From RGIG5472 sp051867635 (GTDB lineage: Bacteria; Bacillota; Clostridia; Oscillospirales; Oscillospiraceae): 35,343 nucleotides of DNA. A program made the position numbers and the translations under genes. The DNA lies in contig JBJDYT010000007.1 in assembly GCA_051867635.1 (NCBI GenBank), forward strand, positions 1-35,343, read 5' to 3'. A model generated the notes under the pieces. It searched no databases. It was not told the DNA's origin and saw only the letters and a program-made list of their open reading frames with translations. The stretch's first letter is position 1. The number at the start of each line of letters is the position of its first letter. Positions 14,208-21,195 of the stretch are shown here, in pieces.

Positions 14208-16748
14208 ATGAAAAAGTTCCTTGCATTGGTTCTGGCTCTGGTCATGACCATGTCTCTGGTTACGATCGGCGCCAGCGCAAAGACTGACTTCACTGATGAT
14301 GCTCAGATCACCAACTCTGAAGCGGTCGAAGTCCTCAATGCCATGGGCGTTCTGACTGGTTATGCCGACGGTTCCTTCCGTCCCCAGGCCACTCTGACCC
14401 GTGGCGCGGGCGCCAAGATCATCGCTTATCTGGTGCTCGGCCAGACCGCGGCTGACAAGCTGCAGGCCACCTACACCGTCTTTGAGGATGTTACCGACAG
14501 CGTCGGCCTCGCTCCCTACATTGAGTGGGCTGCTGCTGCTGGCATCGTCGACGGTTACGGCGACGGCAAGTTCGGCCCCTACAACACCCTGACCGAGTAT
14601 GCCTTCGGCAAGATGCTGCTGACCGCTCTGGGTTATGACAGCGCCAGAGAGGGCTACACCGGCGCCGGCTGGCAGAAGAACGTCTACGCCAAGGCCACCG
14701 CTCTCGGCGTCTTTGATGGCACCGAGTCCTTCGGCGCTTGCGATCGTGAGACCGCTGCCCGCATGGCTCTGGGCGCTGTCCAGGCCAAGGTCGTTGTCTA
14801 TGGTGACGCCCTTGTCAACGGCAACTACTACTGGAACAACAACAAGGTGACCCTCATCGGCGTTGGCATCGTGAAAGATCAGGCCCTGGAGACCACCCAG
14901 ACTCTCGGCGACTTCTACGGTGTGTATCGCGACGAGACCAAGGACATCTTCGACCGTCCCGGTCACACCTGGGAGTACGGCAGCTGGAGCAAGTTCTATA
15001 TGGACACCCCCGTTGCTGAGTACACCACCAAGGTCGGCGGCTGCGACATTCTGGTTGACTGCGGCATCGCCAAGACCAGCACCGCTGGTGTCGATGTGAG
15101 CGAGTTCGTCAACAGCATTGATTACGATGGCGGCAGACTCGACCACAAGTATTGCGACAACTGGGCCTTCGGCGGCCAGGGCGTTCTGACCCAGGTCTTC
15201 GCGATGGGCGGCAACGACTATCGTATCACCGAGATCGACACCTACCTCGCTGAGGTCGTGGATGTCAAGGCTGCTGAGCACGGCAAGATCGGCAACGAGG
15301 CCAAGCTGGCTGTCTATTACAGAGGCTCTGCTTCCGACGAAAGCGCGACTTATGCTACCATCTATGTGGAAGATATCACCGGCCTGACCAAGGGCGACTA
15401 CATCCTGGTGAACATCGCTCTGGATGTGGATGACTATGGTGAGGTTCAGGACTATATCTCCGCTGAGGATTACAGCATCTACTCCAAGGAGTTCGCCCAG
15501 CAGATGGCGCGCTCTTATCAGGAAATCACCGGCAGCTGCTATCTGAACGTTGTTGGCTCCGCCAAGACCTTCGAGGGCAAGCTGACTGCTGTCACCAAGC
15601 CCGAGAGCATGGCTCTGACCATCGGCGGCAAGTCCTATCCCGCCGCCCGTCAGTATGAGCTGAGCGAGAGCTTCCTGGAGCTGGGCGCTACCCAGATCTG
15701 GTTCGTTGACCAGTACGGCAACGTCATCGGCGATGTCGATACCGCCGCTGCCGCTGTCAAGTACGGCCGCATCGACGCCATCAAGTGGGTCAACGACGGC
15801 GTCGTCAACACTCCTGAGTACGCTTCCGCCAACCTCGTGACCGCTGAGGGCAGCACTGTCAACCAGAGCGCCATCGCCGTCAGCAGCTGGGGCAAGACCC
15901 TGACTGGCTGCGACAACGGTGTGCCTGTTGTTCATGAAACTGTCTCTGAGGTCCAGGCTAAGAACGGTGCGTACTATGTTCGCGAGAACAACTACGGTGT
16001 TGTCGAGTACACTGGCGACGGCAGCGTGGTGAAGACTACTGGCGAACCCCTGTACCAGGATGGTAAGAACTCGAACCTGACTCTGACCAACAAGCAGGTC
16101 GAGCTGGGCAAGTTCAGTAGCGGTGCTGCGGTCTATGCTGACAACGACACCCAGTTCCTGGTGTACCTCGGCGACGGCGAGTACAAAGCGTATCTCGGCA
16201 TCAGCGAGCTGCCCACCATGGAGCTGATTGAGGGCGTTATCGTTGTGGTCGAAGACACTGCTGCTCCCAGAGCTTATGCTGACTTCGTCTTTGTCAACCT
16301 GCCCGGCGTCTATGCTGGCGCTACCACCGAGGCGTATGTGTTCTCCGCTAAGCCCGTGGCCGTCGAAGGCACCACCGGCAGCGAGACCTACACCTACAAT
16401 GTTTGGGTCAACGGCGAGGAGAGCACTATTGTCTCCAAGAACGGCAACCTCTTCGATGAGGCGAACTTCAAGGCCGGCCTGTATGACATCACCTTCAACG
16501 CGGACAACGTGGCTCGCAGCGCTACTGCCTGCACGCACTACAGCAAGTCCGTTGTTGCTGACGCTGAGCGCAACGGCGCCATTGACGACTGGTATGTCGT
16601 CGGCGCTACCGTGTACAAGGTTGGCGACGGCAAGATCGAAGCCTACACCACCGCTCAGATCGGCGTGGGTGACACCATCCTCGTCAAGGGTACCGGCAAG
16701 ACTGCCAGCGTCATCTATGTGACCAACGTTGTTGAGCAGCCTTGGTAA
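14208..16748 (+). CDS. S-layer homology (SLH) domain surface protein
   Basis: An 846-residue secreted protein, probably a major S-layer component. The signal peptide ends near GASA (21-24). SLH repeat 1 (about 30-72) has GYADGSFRPQATLTRGAGAK, repeat 2 (about 93-141) has GYGDGKFGPYNTLTEYAFGK, and a more diverged third repeat covers 155-193. SLH domains bind pyruvylated wall polysaccharide. The remaining 650 residues are acidic and beta-rich without a catalytic motif I recognise. Codons end in T or C far more evenly than in neighbours (GCT, GGT, GTT, TCT common), as in very highly expressed genes. ATG 14208 is set by the AAAGGAGGA site and signal peptide. A strong terminator follows. The long open frame on the opposite strand is a shadow. 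Confidence 0.93.
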   Translation: MKKFLALVLALVMTMSLVTIGASAKTDFTDDAQITNSEAVEVLNAMGVLTGYADGSFRPQATLTRGAGAKIIAYLVLGQTAADKLQATYTVFEDVTDSVGLAPYIEWAAAAGIVDGYGDGKFGPYNTLTEYAFGKMLLTALGYDSAREGYTGAGWQKNVYAKATALGVFDGTESFGACDRETAARMALGAVQAKVVVYGDALVNGNYYWNNNKVTLIGVGIVKDQALETTQTLGDFYGVYRDETKDIFDRPGHTWEYGSWSKFYMDTPVAEYTTKVGGCDILVDCGIAKTSTAGVDVSEFVNSIDYDGGRLDHKYCDNWAFGGQGVLTQVFAMGGNDYRITEIDTYLAEVVDVKAAEHGKIGNEAKLAVYYRGSASDESATYATIYVEDITGLTKGDYILVNIALDVDDYGEVQDYISAEDYSIYSKEFAQQMARSYQEITGSCYLNVVGSAKTFEGKLTAVTKPESMALTIGGKSYPAARQYELSESFLELGATQIWFVDQYGNVIGDVDTAAAAVKYGRIDAIKWVNDGVVNTPEYASANLVTAEGSTVNQSAIAVSSWGKTLTGCDNGVPVVHETVSEVQAKNGAYYVRENNYGVVEYTGDGSVVKTTGEPLYQDGKNSNLTLTNKQVELGKFSSGAAVYADNDTQFLVYLGDGEYKAYLGISELPTMELIEGVIVVVEDTAAPRAYADFVFVNLPGVYAGATTEAYVFSAKPVAVEGTTGSETYTYNVWVNGEESTIVSKNGNLFDEANFKAGLYDITFNADNVARSATACTHYSKSVVADAERNGAIDDWYVVGATVYKVGDGKIEAYTTAQIGVGDTILVKGTGKTASVIYVTNVVEQPW

Positions 16749-16806
16749 GACCCTTATCGTAACGTAACGCCGGGCTGCAAAGCCTGTGCGTGAAAACGAT
16801 AGAAAA

Positions 16807-16835
16807 AGAGGCTCCCTTCGGGGAGCCTCTTTTTT
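16807..16835 (+). terminator. Strong terminator of the S-layer gene
   Basis: A 10-bp stem AGAGGCTCCC/GGGAGCCTCT (16807-16816, 16821-16830) with a stable TTCG loop and six T. Confidence 0.92.
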
Positions 16836-16840
16836 GCGCA

Positions 16841-16870
16841 AAAAAGCCCCGGCCTTGCGGCCGGGGCTTT
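16841..16870 (-). terminator. Terminator of the cupin gene
   Basis: A 12-bp stem AAAGCCCCGGCC with its partner (16843-16854, 16859-16870). The plus-strand A run before it is a T tract for the minus-strand cupin transcript. It sits tail to tail with the S-layer terminator. Confidence 0.85.
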
Positions 16871-16877
16871 CCTCCGT

Positions 16878-17225
16878 TTATGCCAGCATGATCAGGGCCA
16901 GGACCTGGGCGGGTTCGTCGGCGAGGTTCGTGATGCTGTGGCCGCCCTCCGGCTCCGTCAGGGCCGCGTCGCCGGGGTGCAGCACCGTTTCCGTGCCGTT
17001 GTCGTTCACGGTGGGGGTGCCCTGCAGGACGTAGAAGAACTCCCGCTCGCCGTGGTGCTCGTGGTAGCCGATGCCGCAGCCCTTCTCCAGCGTCAGCACG
17101 CTGAACAGCCGCGCGTGGCCCAGCAGCTCCTCCTTGTCCGCGAGGTAGCGGAACGCGGCCTCCCCCGGGCCGCCCAGCATGGCGCTTTTCACGGCGGTCT
17201 CCTGCTCGTTTGCTCTTCGGATCAT
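16878..17225 (-). CDS. Small cupin-domain protein
   Basis: A 115-residue single-domain cupin, predicted cytosolic. The first cupin motif is GIGYHEHHGEREFFYVLQG (51-69), supplying H55, H57 and a Glu as likely metal ligands. The second is PGDAALTEPEGGHSITN (84-100) with H96. Proteins of this size include sugar isomerase-like enzymes, small-molecule sensors and uncharacterised metal proteins; nothing here decides the substrate. AAAGGAGG precedes ATG 17225. It diverges from a lipoprotein gene across a region with a near-palindromic site. Confidence 0.88.
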   Translation of the reverse strand: MIRRANEQETAVKSAMLGGPGEAAFRYLADKEELLGHARLFSVLTLEKGCGIGYHEHHGEREFFYVLQGTPTVNDNGTETVLHPGDAALTEPEGGHSITNLADEPAQVLALIMLA

Positions 17226-17271
17226 AGCGTTTAGCCTCCTTTGTTTCTCGACGGTTGCCGCAACCGGACGC

Positions 17272-17300
17272 TTGCGCGCCGGAGGGAACTATGGTACACT
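17272..17300 (+). promoter_or_regulatory. Promoter of the PhnD-like lipoprotein and hydrolase unit
   Basis: TTGCGC (17272-17277), a 17-bp spacer and TACACT (17295-17300), about 60 bp before ATG 17362. The -10 box is the left end of a near-palindrome. Confidence 0.6.
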
Positions 17301-17316
17301 CTATAGATAAAGTGTA
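17295..17316. promoter_or_regulatory. Near-perfect 22-bp palindrome over a -10 box, possible operator
   Basis: Arms TACACTCTAT (17295-17304) and ATAAAGTGTA (17307-17316) match at 9 of 10 positions around a 2-bp centre. It covers the -10 box and start region of the plus-strand promoter, a typical repressor position. No regulator gene is adjacent. Confidence 0.45.
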
Positions 17317-17361
17317 ACAGACCCCGGGGGAAAAGTCCACCGGAAAAGTGGGAGGAACGGC

Positions 17362-18276
17362 ATGAAACGACGGCTCGCGGCCCTGGCCCTGGCGATAGGC
17401 ATGGTGTGGCTCTCGGCCTGCGCTCCGGCGGAGGAGGAAACGCCCCCGGCGGCGCAGGAGCCTCTTGCCCTCGGCGCGCTGTCGCTGGAGTGCGCGGCCC
17501 CGGCGGGCTGCGGCGGGGACTTCCCGGACGCGGCCCGGGCCTTCGGCGCGGCGCTGCTGGAGGCGATGGAGGAGCGGGGCCTGGCGGCGGAGTCGCTGCA
17601 GGTGAGCTTCAGCCGCGCGGACGCGGCCACGGCCCAGGCCCTCACGGAGGGCGGCGTGGCGTTGGCGGTGCTGTCCTCTCTCGCCTGCGGGGAGGCGTCG
17701 CTGCCGCTGCTGGCCCTGAGCGGGGAAGCCGGGGCGGCGGAAAAGGGCGTGGTCTGCGCCGGGCCGTCGGCGTACGGCAGGCAGCTGGCCGCCCGCTCGC
17801 AGGGGGCCTCGCCCCTGACCTGGGAGGAATGGGACCGGGCGGTGTGGGGCGCGGTGGAGGACGCGGCGTTTTTGCAGAAGGCGGCGTCGCTGTGGCTCCT
17901 GGACGGCTGCGGCCGTGAAGGGGCGGAGCTGTCGCAGTGGAAGCTCTATGAGAGCGAGGAGGCGCTGTGCGCGGCGGCGGAGGCGGGGGAAGTGGACGTG
18001 CTGCTGCTCTCCGGCGCGGCGCGGCTGCCCGCAGGCGGCGCGGTGCTGGGCGAGACCGTGCCGCTGTATGCGCATGTGTTCGCCGTCTCGTGCAAGGCGG
18101 AGCCGCTTTTGGCGGAGGACGTCCTTGCGCGCTTGCGCGATGCGCTGAACGCGGCGGCGGAGACCGACGCGGGACAGGCCTTTTTAAAGCAATACGGCTG
18201 CGGCGGCTTCACCGCCGTGACGGAGGAAGAGCGGGCGGCGCTGGGCCGGCTCGCAGAACTGGAGGATATCGTATGA
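17362..18276 (+). CDS. PhnD/SsuA-type substrate-binding lipoprotein
   Basis: A 304-residue predicted lipoprotein: a signal peptide with lipobox LSAC and lipidated C20, an acidic linker, then a periplasmic-binding-protein fold. GALSLECAAPAG, LTEGGVALAVLSS and the final YGCGGFTAVTEEERAAL segment resemble PhnD-like phosphonate/phosphate-type binding proteins. No ABC permease or ATPase gene is adjacent, so it is an orphan receptor or a sensor. The start is set by the GGGAGGAACGGC site and signal peptide. Its stop overlaps the start of the next gene (ATGA), so the two are translationally coupled. Confidence 0.7.
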   Translation: MKRRLAALALAIGMVWLSACAPAEEETPPAAQEPLALGALSLECAAPAGCGGDFPDAARAFGAALLEAMEERGLAAESLQVSFSRADAATAQALTEGGVALAVLSSLACGEASLPLLALSGEAGAAEKGVVCAGPSAYGRQLAARSQGASPLTWEEWDRAVWGAVEDAAFLQKAASLWLLDGCGREGAELSQWKLYESEEALCAAAEAGEVDVLLLSGAARLPAGGAVLGETVPLYAHVFAVSCKAEPLLAEDVLARLRDALNAAAETDAGQAFLKQYGCGGFTAVTEEERAALGRLAELEDIV

Positions 18277-19358
18277 GCAAGCTGCAAATTTTCCTGGGTG
18301 GCTTTCTGTGGGTGCTGTACATCATCATGTTTTTCTGCGTCATCACCTACGTCCTGTTTTTCCGCCTGGCGTACAAGGCGAAAAAGGCCACGGTGGAGAA
18401 CACGCTGGCAAAGGCGCCCTGGGCGCCCTACCGCGAGCGCGTGGAGCGGGAGATCGAATGGTTCAGAGCGCAGGAGCCCCAGCAGCTCTATATCCTGACC
18501 CGGGACGAGATCCGCCTCAGCGCCCGCTATCTCCCCGCGGAGGGGGAGTGCCGGGGCCGGGTGGTGCTGATGCACGATTACCGCGTGCCGGCGGAGGTGA
18601 ACTTTGCCGGGGCGGTGCGGGCCTATCACGAGCAGGGCTTCGACGTGCTGCTCTGCGACGAGCGCGCCCACGGCGAGAGCCTGGGCAAGTGGATCTGCTT
18701 CGGCGCCCGGGAGCGCTATGACTGCAAGCTCTGGGTGGAGTGCCTGAACAAGCTCTACGGCGACGACAAGCCCGTGTTCCTCCACGGCGTGGGCATGGGC
18801 GGCACGGCGGTGCTGATGACCGCGGGGCTGAAGCTGCCCCGGAACGTGACGGCGGTGGTGGCGGAGGGCGCCTACACCTCTCCCTACGCCGTGGTGAAGA
18901 AGCTGCTGCGGCAGGTCCATCTGGCGAGCTCCGTGAACCTGCGGCACTTTGACTTCTGGTGCCGGGCCATGGCGGGCTTCAAGTTGAAGGGCGCCTCCAC
19001 CCAGGCGGCCCTGCGGGCGACAAAGCTGCCCGTGCTGCTGCTCCACGGCAGCGCCGACGAGATGGCGCCCGCCGCCATGGCGGAGGCCAATTATGAGGCC
19101 TGCGGCGCGGAGAAGCGGCTGTGCATGATCCCCGGCGCGGGGCACGGCGTCTGCCTTTGGGCGGCGGAGGAGTGCGGCATGGATGTGCTGACCTTCGTGG
19201 AGGCCCACGAGGCCCTGCCGGAGGAGACCGCCGAGGCGGCGGAGCCCAAGGCGGTGGGTGAAGGCGAAGCGGCGGAAACGGCGGACGCCCCGGAGGGGGC
19301 GGAGACGGAGGAGGAAGCCTCCGGAGAGGCCGTGCCGGCGGAAGAGACAGAAGGATAA
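18273..19358 (+). CDS. Membrane-anchored alpha/beta-hydrolase-fold protein lacking the nucleophile serine
   Basis: A 361-residue protein with one N-terminal membrane helix (about 8-30), an alpha/beta-hydrolase fold (about 70-310) and an acidic Glu/Ala-rich tail (315-361). Family features are present: the strand VVLMHDYR, CDERAHGES (128-136), an Asp in HGSADEM (D262) and a His in GAGHG (H291). The nucleophile elbow, normally G-x-S-x-G, reads HGVGMGG (171-177), with Gly174 where serine belongs (codon GGC against AGC). Either catalysis is lost and the protein binds rather than cleaves, or this copy is damaged. ATG 18273 overlaps the lipoprotein stop by 4 bp. A strong terminator follows. Confidence 0.85.
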   Translation: MSKLQIFLGGFLWVLYIIMFFCVITYVLFFRLAYKAKKATVENTLAKAPWAPYRERVEREIEWFRAQEPQQLYILTRDEIRLSARYLPAEGECRGRVVLMHDYRVPAEVNFAGAVRAYHEQGFDVLLCDERAHGESLGKWICFGARERYDCKLWVECLNKLYGDDKPVFLHGVGMGGTAVLMTAGLKLPRNVTAVVAEGAYTSPYAVVKKLLRQVHLASSVNLRHFDFWCRAMAGFKLKGASTQAALRATKLPVLLLHGSADEMAPAAMAEANYEACGAEKRLCMIPGAGHGVCLWAAEECGMDVLTFVEAHEALPEETAEAAEPKAVGEGEAAETADAPEGAETEEEASGEAVPAEETEG

Positions 19359-19363
19359 CGGAC

Positions 19364-19395
19364 AAAGGCCCCGGCGCGAAAGCGCCGGGGCCTTT
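19364..19395 (+). terminator. Terminator of the lipoprotein-hydrolase unit
   Basis: A 14-bp stem AAAGGCCCCGGCGC with its partner (19364-19377, 19382-19395) and loop GAAA, ending in three T. Confidence 0.85.
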
Positions 19396-19440
19396 CCGCG
19401 CCGGACCTGTTCAGATGCCGCTAAGGATGGCCCGGAGCGG

Positions 19441-19469
19441 TTGCGGCAGCGCCTCCTCCCCGGTAAAAT
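19441..19469 (+). promoter_or_regulatory. Promoter of the OadG-like gene
   Basis: TTGCGG (19441-19446), a 17-bp spacer and TAAAAT (19464-19469). A start near 19476 favours the second ATG (19503), which has a proper ribosome site. Confidence 0.55.
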
Positions 19470-19502
19470 GACGGTAAAGTCATGGATTTAGGAGGAAGCG
19501 AA

Positions 19503-19760
19503 ATGGAAGTTTCCAGTCTGTTTGTCTGCGTTATGGGCATGGGCGTCACCTTTGTGGGCCTCACCGCGCTGATCTTTCTCATCCAACTCATGGGAAAGCT
19601 GCTGGGCCCCGGGAAGAAGGCGGCGGAGCCCGCCCCTGCCGCCGCTGTGGAGGCGGAGGACCGCGGCGCGCTGATCGCCGCCATTTCCGCCGTGCTGGCG
19701 GAGGAGATGGGGACCGACGTCTCCGGCCTGCGCATCCTGGAGCTGAAGCGGGTGTCCTGA
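19503..19760 (+). CDS. OadG-family protein (sodium-pump decarboxylase gamma-like subunit)
   Basis: An 85-residue protein with one membrane helix at the N terminus (about 5-32: SLFVCVMGMGVTFVGLTALI) and a short cytosolic tail with a flexible Ala/Pro/Glu linker. This matches the gamma subunits of Na+-transporting oxaloacetate or methylmalonyl-CoA decarboxylases, which assemble the complex and touch the carboxyltransferase subunit. The alpha, beta and biotin-carrier genes are not beside it, which is unusual because they are normally clustered. ATG 19503 is preferred over ATG 19482 because AGGAGG lies 7 bp before it. Confidence 0.8.
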   Translation: MEVSSLFVCVMGMGVTFVGLTALIFLIQLMGKLLGPGKKAAEPAPAAAVEAEDRGALIAAISAVLAEEMGTDVSGLRILELKRVS

Positions 19761-19808
19761 AAAGGAGCGGCGGAAGCGGACAAAGCGGCTGCATACGGCA
19801 CAGGAAAA

Positions 19809-19842
19809 GCGTCCCGCCCATCAGGGCGGGACGCCGGTTTTT
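19809..19842 (+). terminator. Terminator of the OadG gene (first copy)
   Basis: An 11-bp stem GCGTCCCGCCC with its partner (19809-19819, 19824-19834), then five T at 19838-19842. Confidence 0.85.
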
Positions 19843-20006
19843 CCAAAGCCTTCCGGCCAAAGGGCACGGAGGGAAAGATAGTGTGAAAGAAAACCGTCAG
19901 GGTTGTCTTTCGCGTTGGATCAGGCAGCTTTTTGAAGCGGGCCAGAAGCTTCAAAAAGTTGGGTCGCTTGCCGAAAGGCCCATTGGCCGTCTTTCGGCAA
20001 GCGGAA

Positions 20007-20041
20007 GCGTCCCGCCCATCAGGGCGGGACGCCGGTTTTTT
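20007..20041 (+). terminator. Second identical terminator copy at the end of the lipid-kinase gene
   Basis: The same stem and loop (20007-20017, 20022-20032) with six T on the plus strand, so it is oriented for plus-strand transcription although it abuts the 3' end of the minus-strand kinase gene. GCGGAAGCGT (20001-20010) can alternatively pair with 20042-20051 inside the kinase gene, giving a competing fold. Confidence 0.7.
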
Positions 20042-20966
20042 ACGCTTCCGCAGGGGCCTCCCCGGGCTCTTCCGGAGAGGGAAGGATCAGCTCATAGGCG
20101 TGGCGGTGGTTGCGGATACATACCTCGGGCGCGCTGGGGGCGAACTCGCCGTCCAGGGACCAGGGGATATCCTCCTCCGTGCGGAAGGTCACCTGCTTGA
20201 CATGGCGGATGGTGACGAACTCCGGGTCGAACTCCTGGCGGATCAGGGTCATGAGCAGGCTGGAGAGGTCCTCCAGCGTGCGGACATGGGGGACCAGCAC
20301 CAGCTCGAACTCCCCGTCGTCCGTGGCCACGATGCTCTGGGAGATCTTCATTTTTCCGGCGATGCTGGTGCTGTTGCTGACGGCGCCGAAGAGGAACTCC
20401 CCTTCAAAGCGCTCGTCCTCCGTCTCCACGGTCATCCGGTAGGGACGGAGCGTATCCAGATCCTTCACCCCCTCCAGAATGTAGGCGAAGTAGCCCAGGG
20501 CATTTTTCGCCACCTGGGGCGCGGCATAGGAGGCCCGGGTAAAGGCGCCGAAGGAGGCGACATACACAAACAGCCTCTCGTTGAACTGGCCCAGGTCCAG
20601 CGCCCGCGGCGTGCCGGTGACGGCGAGGCGGGCCGCCTCCACCGTGTCCAGAGGCAGGCCCAGGCTCAGGGCGAAGTCGTTGGTGCTGCCGTTGGGGAGG
20701 TAGCCGATGGGCGGGCGGACGCCGGGCAGGTGCATGACGCCGCTGATGGTGCTGCTGAGGGTGCCGTCGCCGCCGCTGCACACGATCAGGTCGAAGTCGC
20801 CGCCGCACTCCTCCGCGATGCGGCTGATGTCGCCGTACTGCTCGGGCTTCCGGACGGAGACCAGATAGCCGGCCTTGGAAAATTCGCAGACCGCCTCGAA
20901 CAGACCGGCGGCGCTCTTGCCGCGCCCGGCGCGGGGGTTTGCGATGAGCAATAGCTTACGCTCCAT
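20040..20966 (-). CDS. Diacylglycerol/lipid kinase family protein
   Basis: A 308-residue cytosolic or membrane-associated lipid kinase of the DagK/YegS/BmrU type. It would phosphorylate diacylglycerol or a related lipid, recycling lipid left by wall-polymer synthesis. ANPRAGRGK (9-17) opens the fold. The nucleotide loop is CSGGDGTLSS (63-72), and PNGSTNDFA (91-99) is the second conserved motif. IPWSLDGEF near the C terminus matches the family's D-G-E motif. AAAGGAG precedes ATG 20966. Its promoter overlaps that of the divergent AI-2E family gene. Confidence 0.92.
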   Translation of the reverse strand: MERKLLLIANPRAGRGKSAAGLFEAVCEFSKAGYLVSVRKPEQYGDISRIAEECGGDFDLIVCSGGDGTLSSTISGVMHLPGVRPPIGYLPNGSTNDFALSLGLPLDTVEAARLAVTGTPRALDLGQFNERLFVYVASFGAFTRASYAAPQVAKNALGYFAYILEGVKDLDTLRPYRMTVETEDERFEGEFLFGAVSNSTSIAGKMKISQSIVATDDGEFELVLVPHVRTLEDLSSLLMTLIRQEFDPEFVTIRHVKQVTFRTEEDIPWSLDGEFAPSAPEVCIRNHRHAYELILPSPEEPGEAPAEA

Positions 20967-21064
20967 GGGAAATGCTCCTTTCAGGGGAAGGGAGAGGGCT
21001 GCTCCCGGCGCCTCTCCGTGTCTTGCGTACTGTTCGCGCCGCGGCGCGGTTACTGAATAATGGC

Positions 21065-21093
21065 ATTATACCACACTTGCAATCAGGGGGCAA
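21065..21093 (-). promoter_or_regulatory. Promoter of the lipid-kinase gene
   Basis: Minus-strand TTGCCC (complement 21088-21093), a 17-bp spacer and consensus TATAAT (complement 21065-21070). It overlaps the divergent promoter at 21077-21105. Confidence 0.75.
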
Positions 21094-21105
21094 GTCGGTT
21101 AAGAT
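21077..21105 (+). promoter_or_regulatory. Promoter of the AI-2E family gene
   Basis: TTGCAA (21077-21082), a 17-bp spacer and TAAGAT (21100-21105). It shares 17 bp with the opposing promoter, so the two polymerases should exclude each other. Confidence 0.75.
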
Positions 21106-21195
21106 AAACAGGAGAGATACGGCGCGAAAGGCGCCGCGCCCGGCAGCCCCTGGCGGCGGGCGGAAAACACGGGGCGAGGACGGGGGGACAGAGCT

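Larger units (their letters stand above)
19809..20041. repeat. Hairpin-rich intergenic element bracketed by a duplicated terminator
   Basis: Between the convergent OadG and lipid-kinase genes. The hairpin GCGTCCCGCCC, loop ATCA and partner arm, followed by CGG and a T run, occurs at 19809-19842 and again at 20007-20041, identical through stem and loop. In between are two more long inverted repeats: CTTTTTGAAGC/GCTTCAAAAAG (about 19927-19957) and CGCTTGCCGAAAG/CTTTCGGCAAGCG (about 19965-20003). No coding sequence is supported. The plan matches 10926-11177, but the sequence differs. Confidence 0.65.

Noticed and set aside
14010..16841. A 943-codon open frame on the strand opposite the S-layer gene
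   Set aside because: It has no ribosome site or signal sequence and is a low-information mirror of an SLH gene that avoids TTA, CTA and TCA codons in that register. The SLH protein on the plus strand is unambiguous.
20110..20442. Plus-strand open frame within the lipid-kinase gene
   Set aside because: Shadow of the minus-strand kinase, whose motifs are clear.
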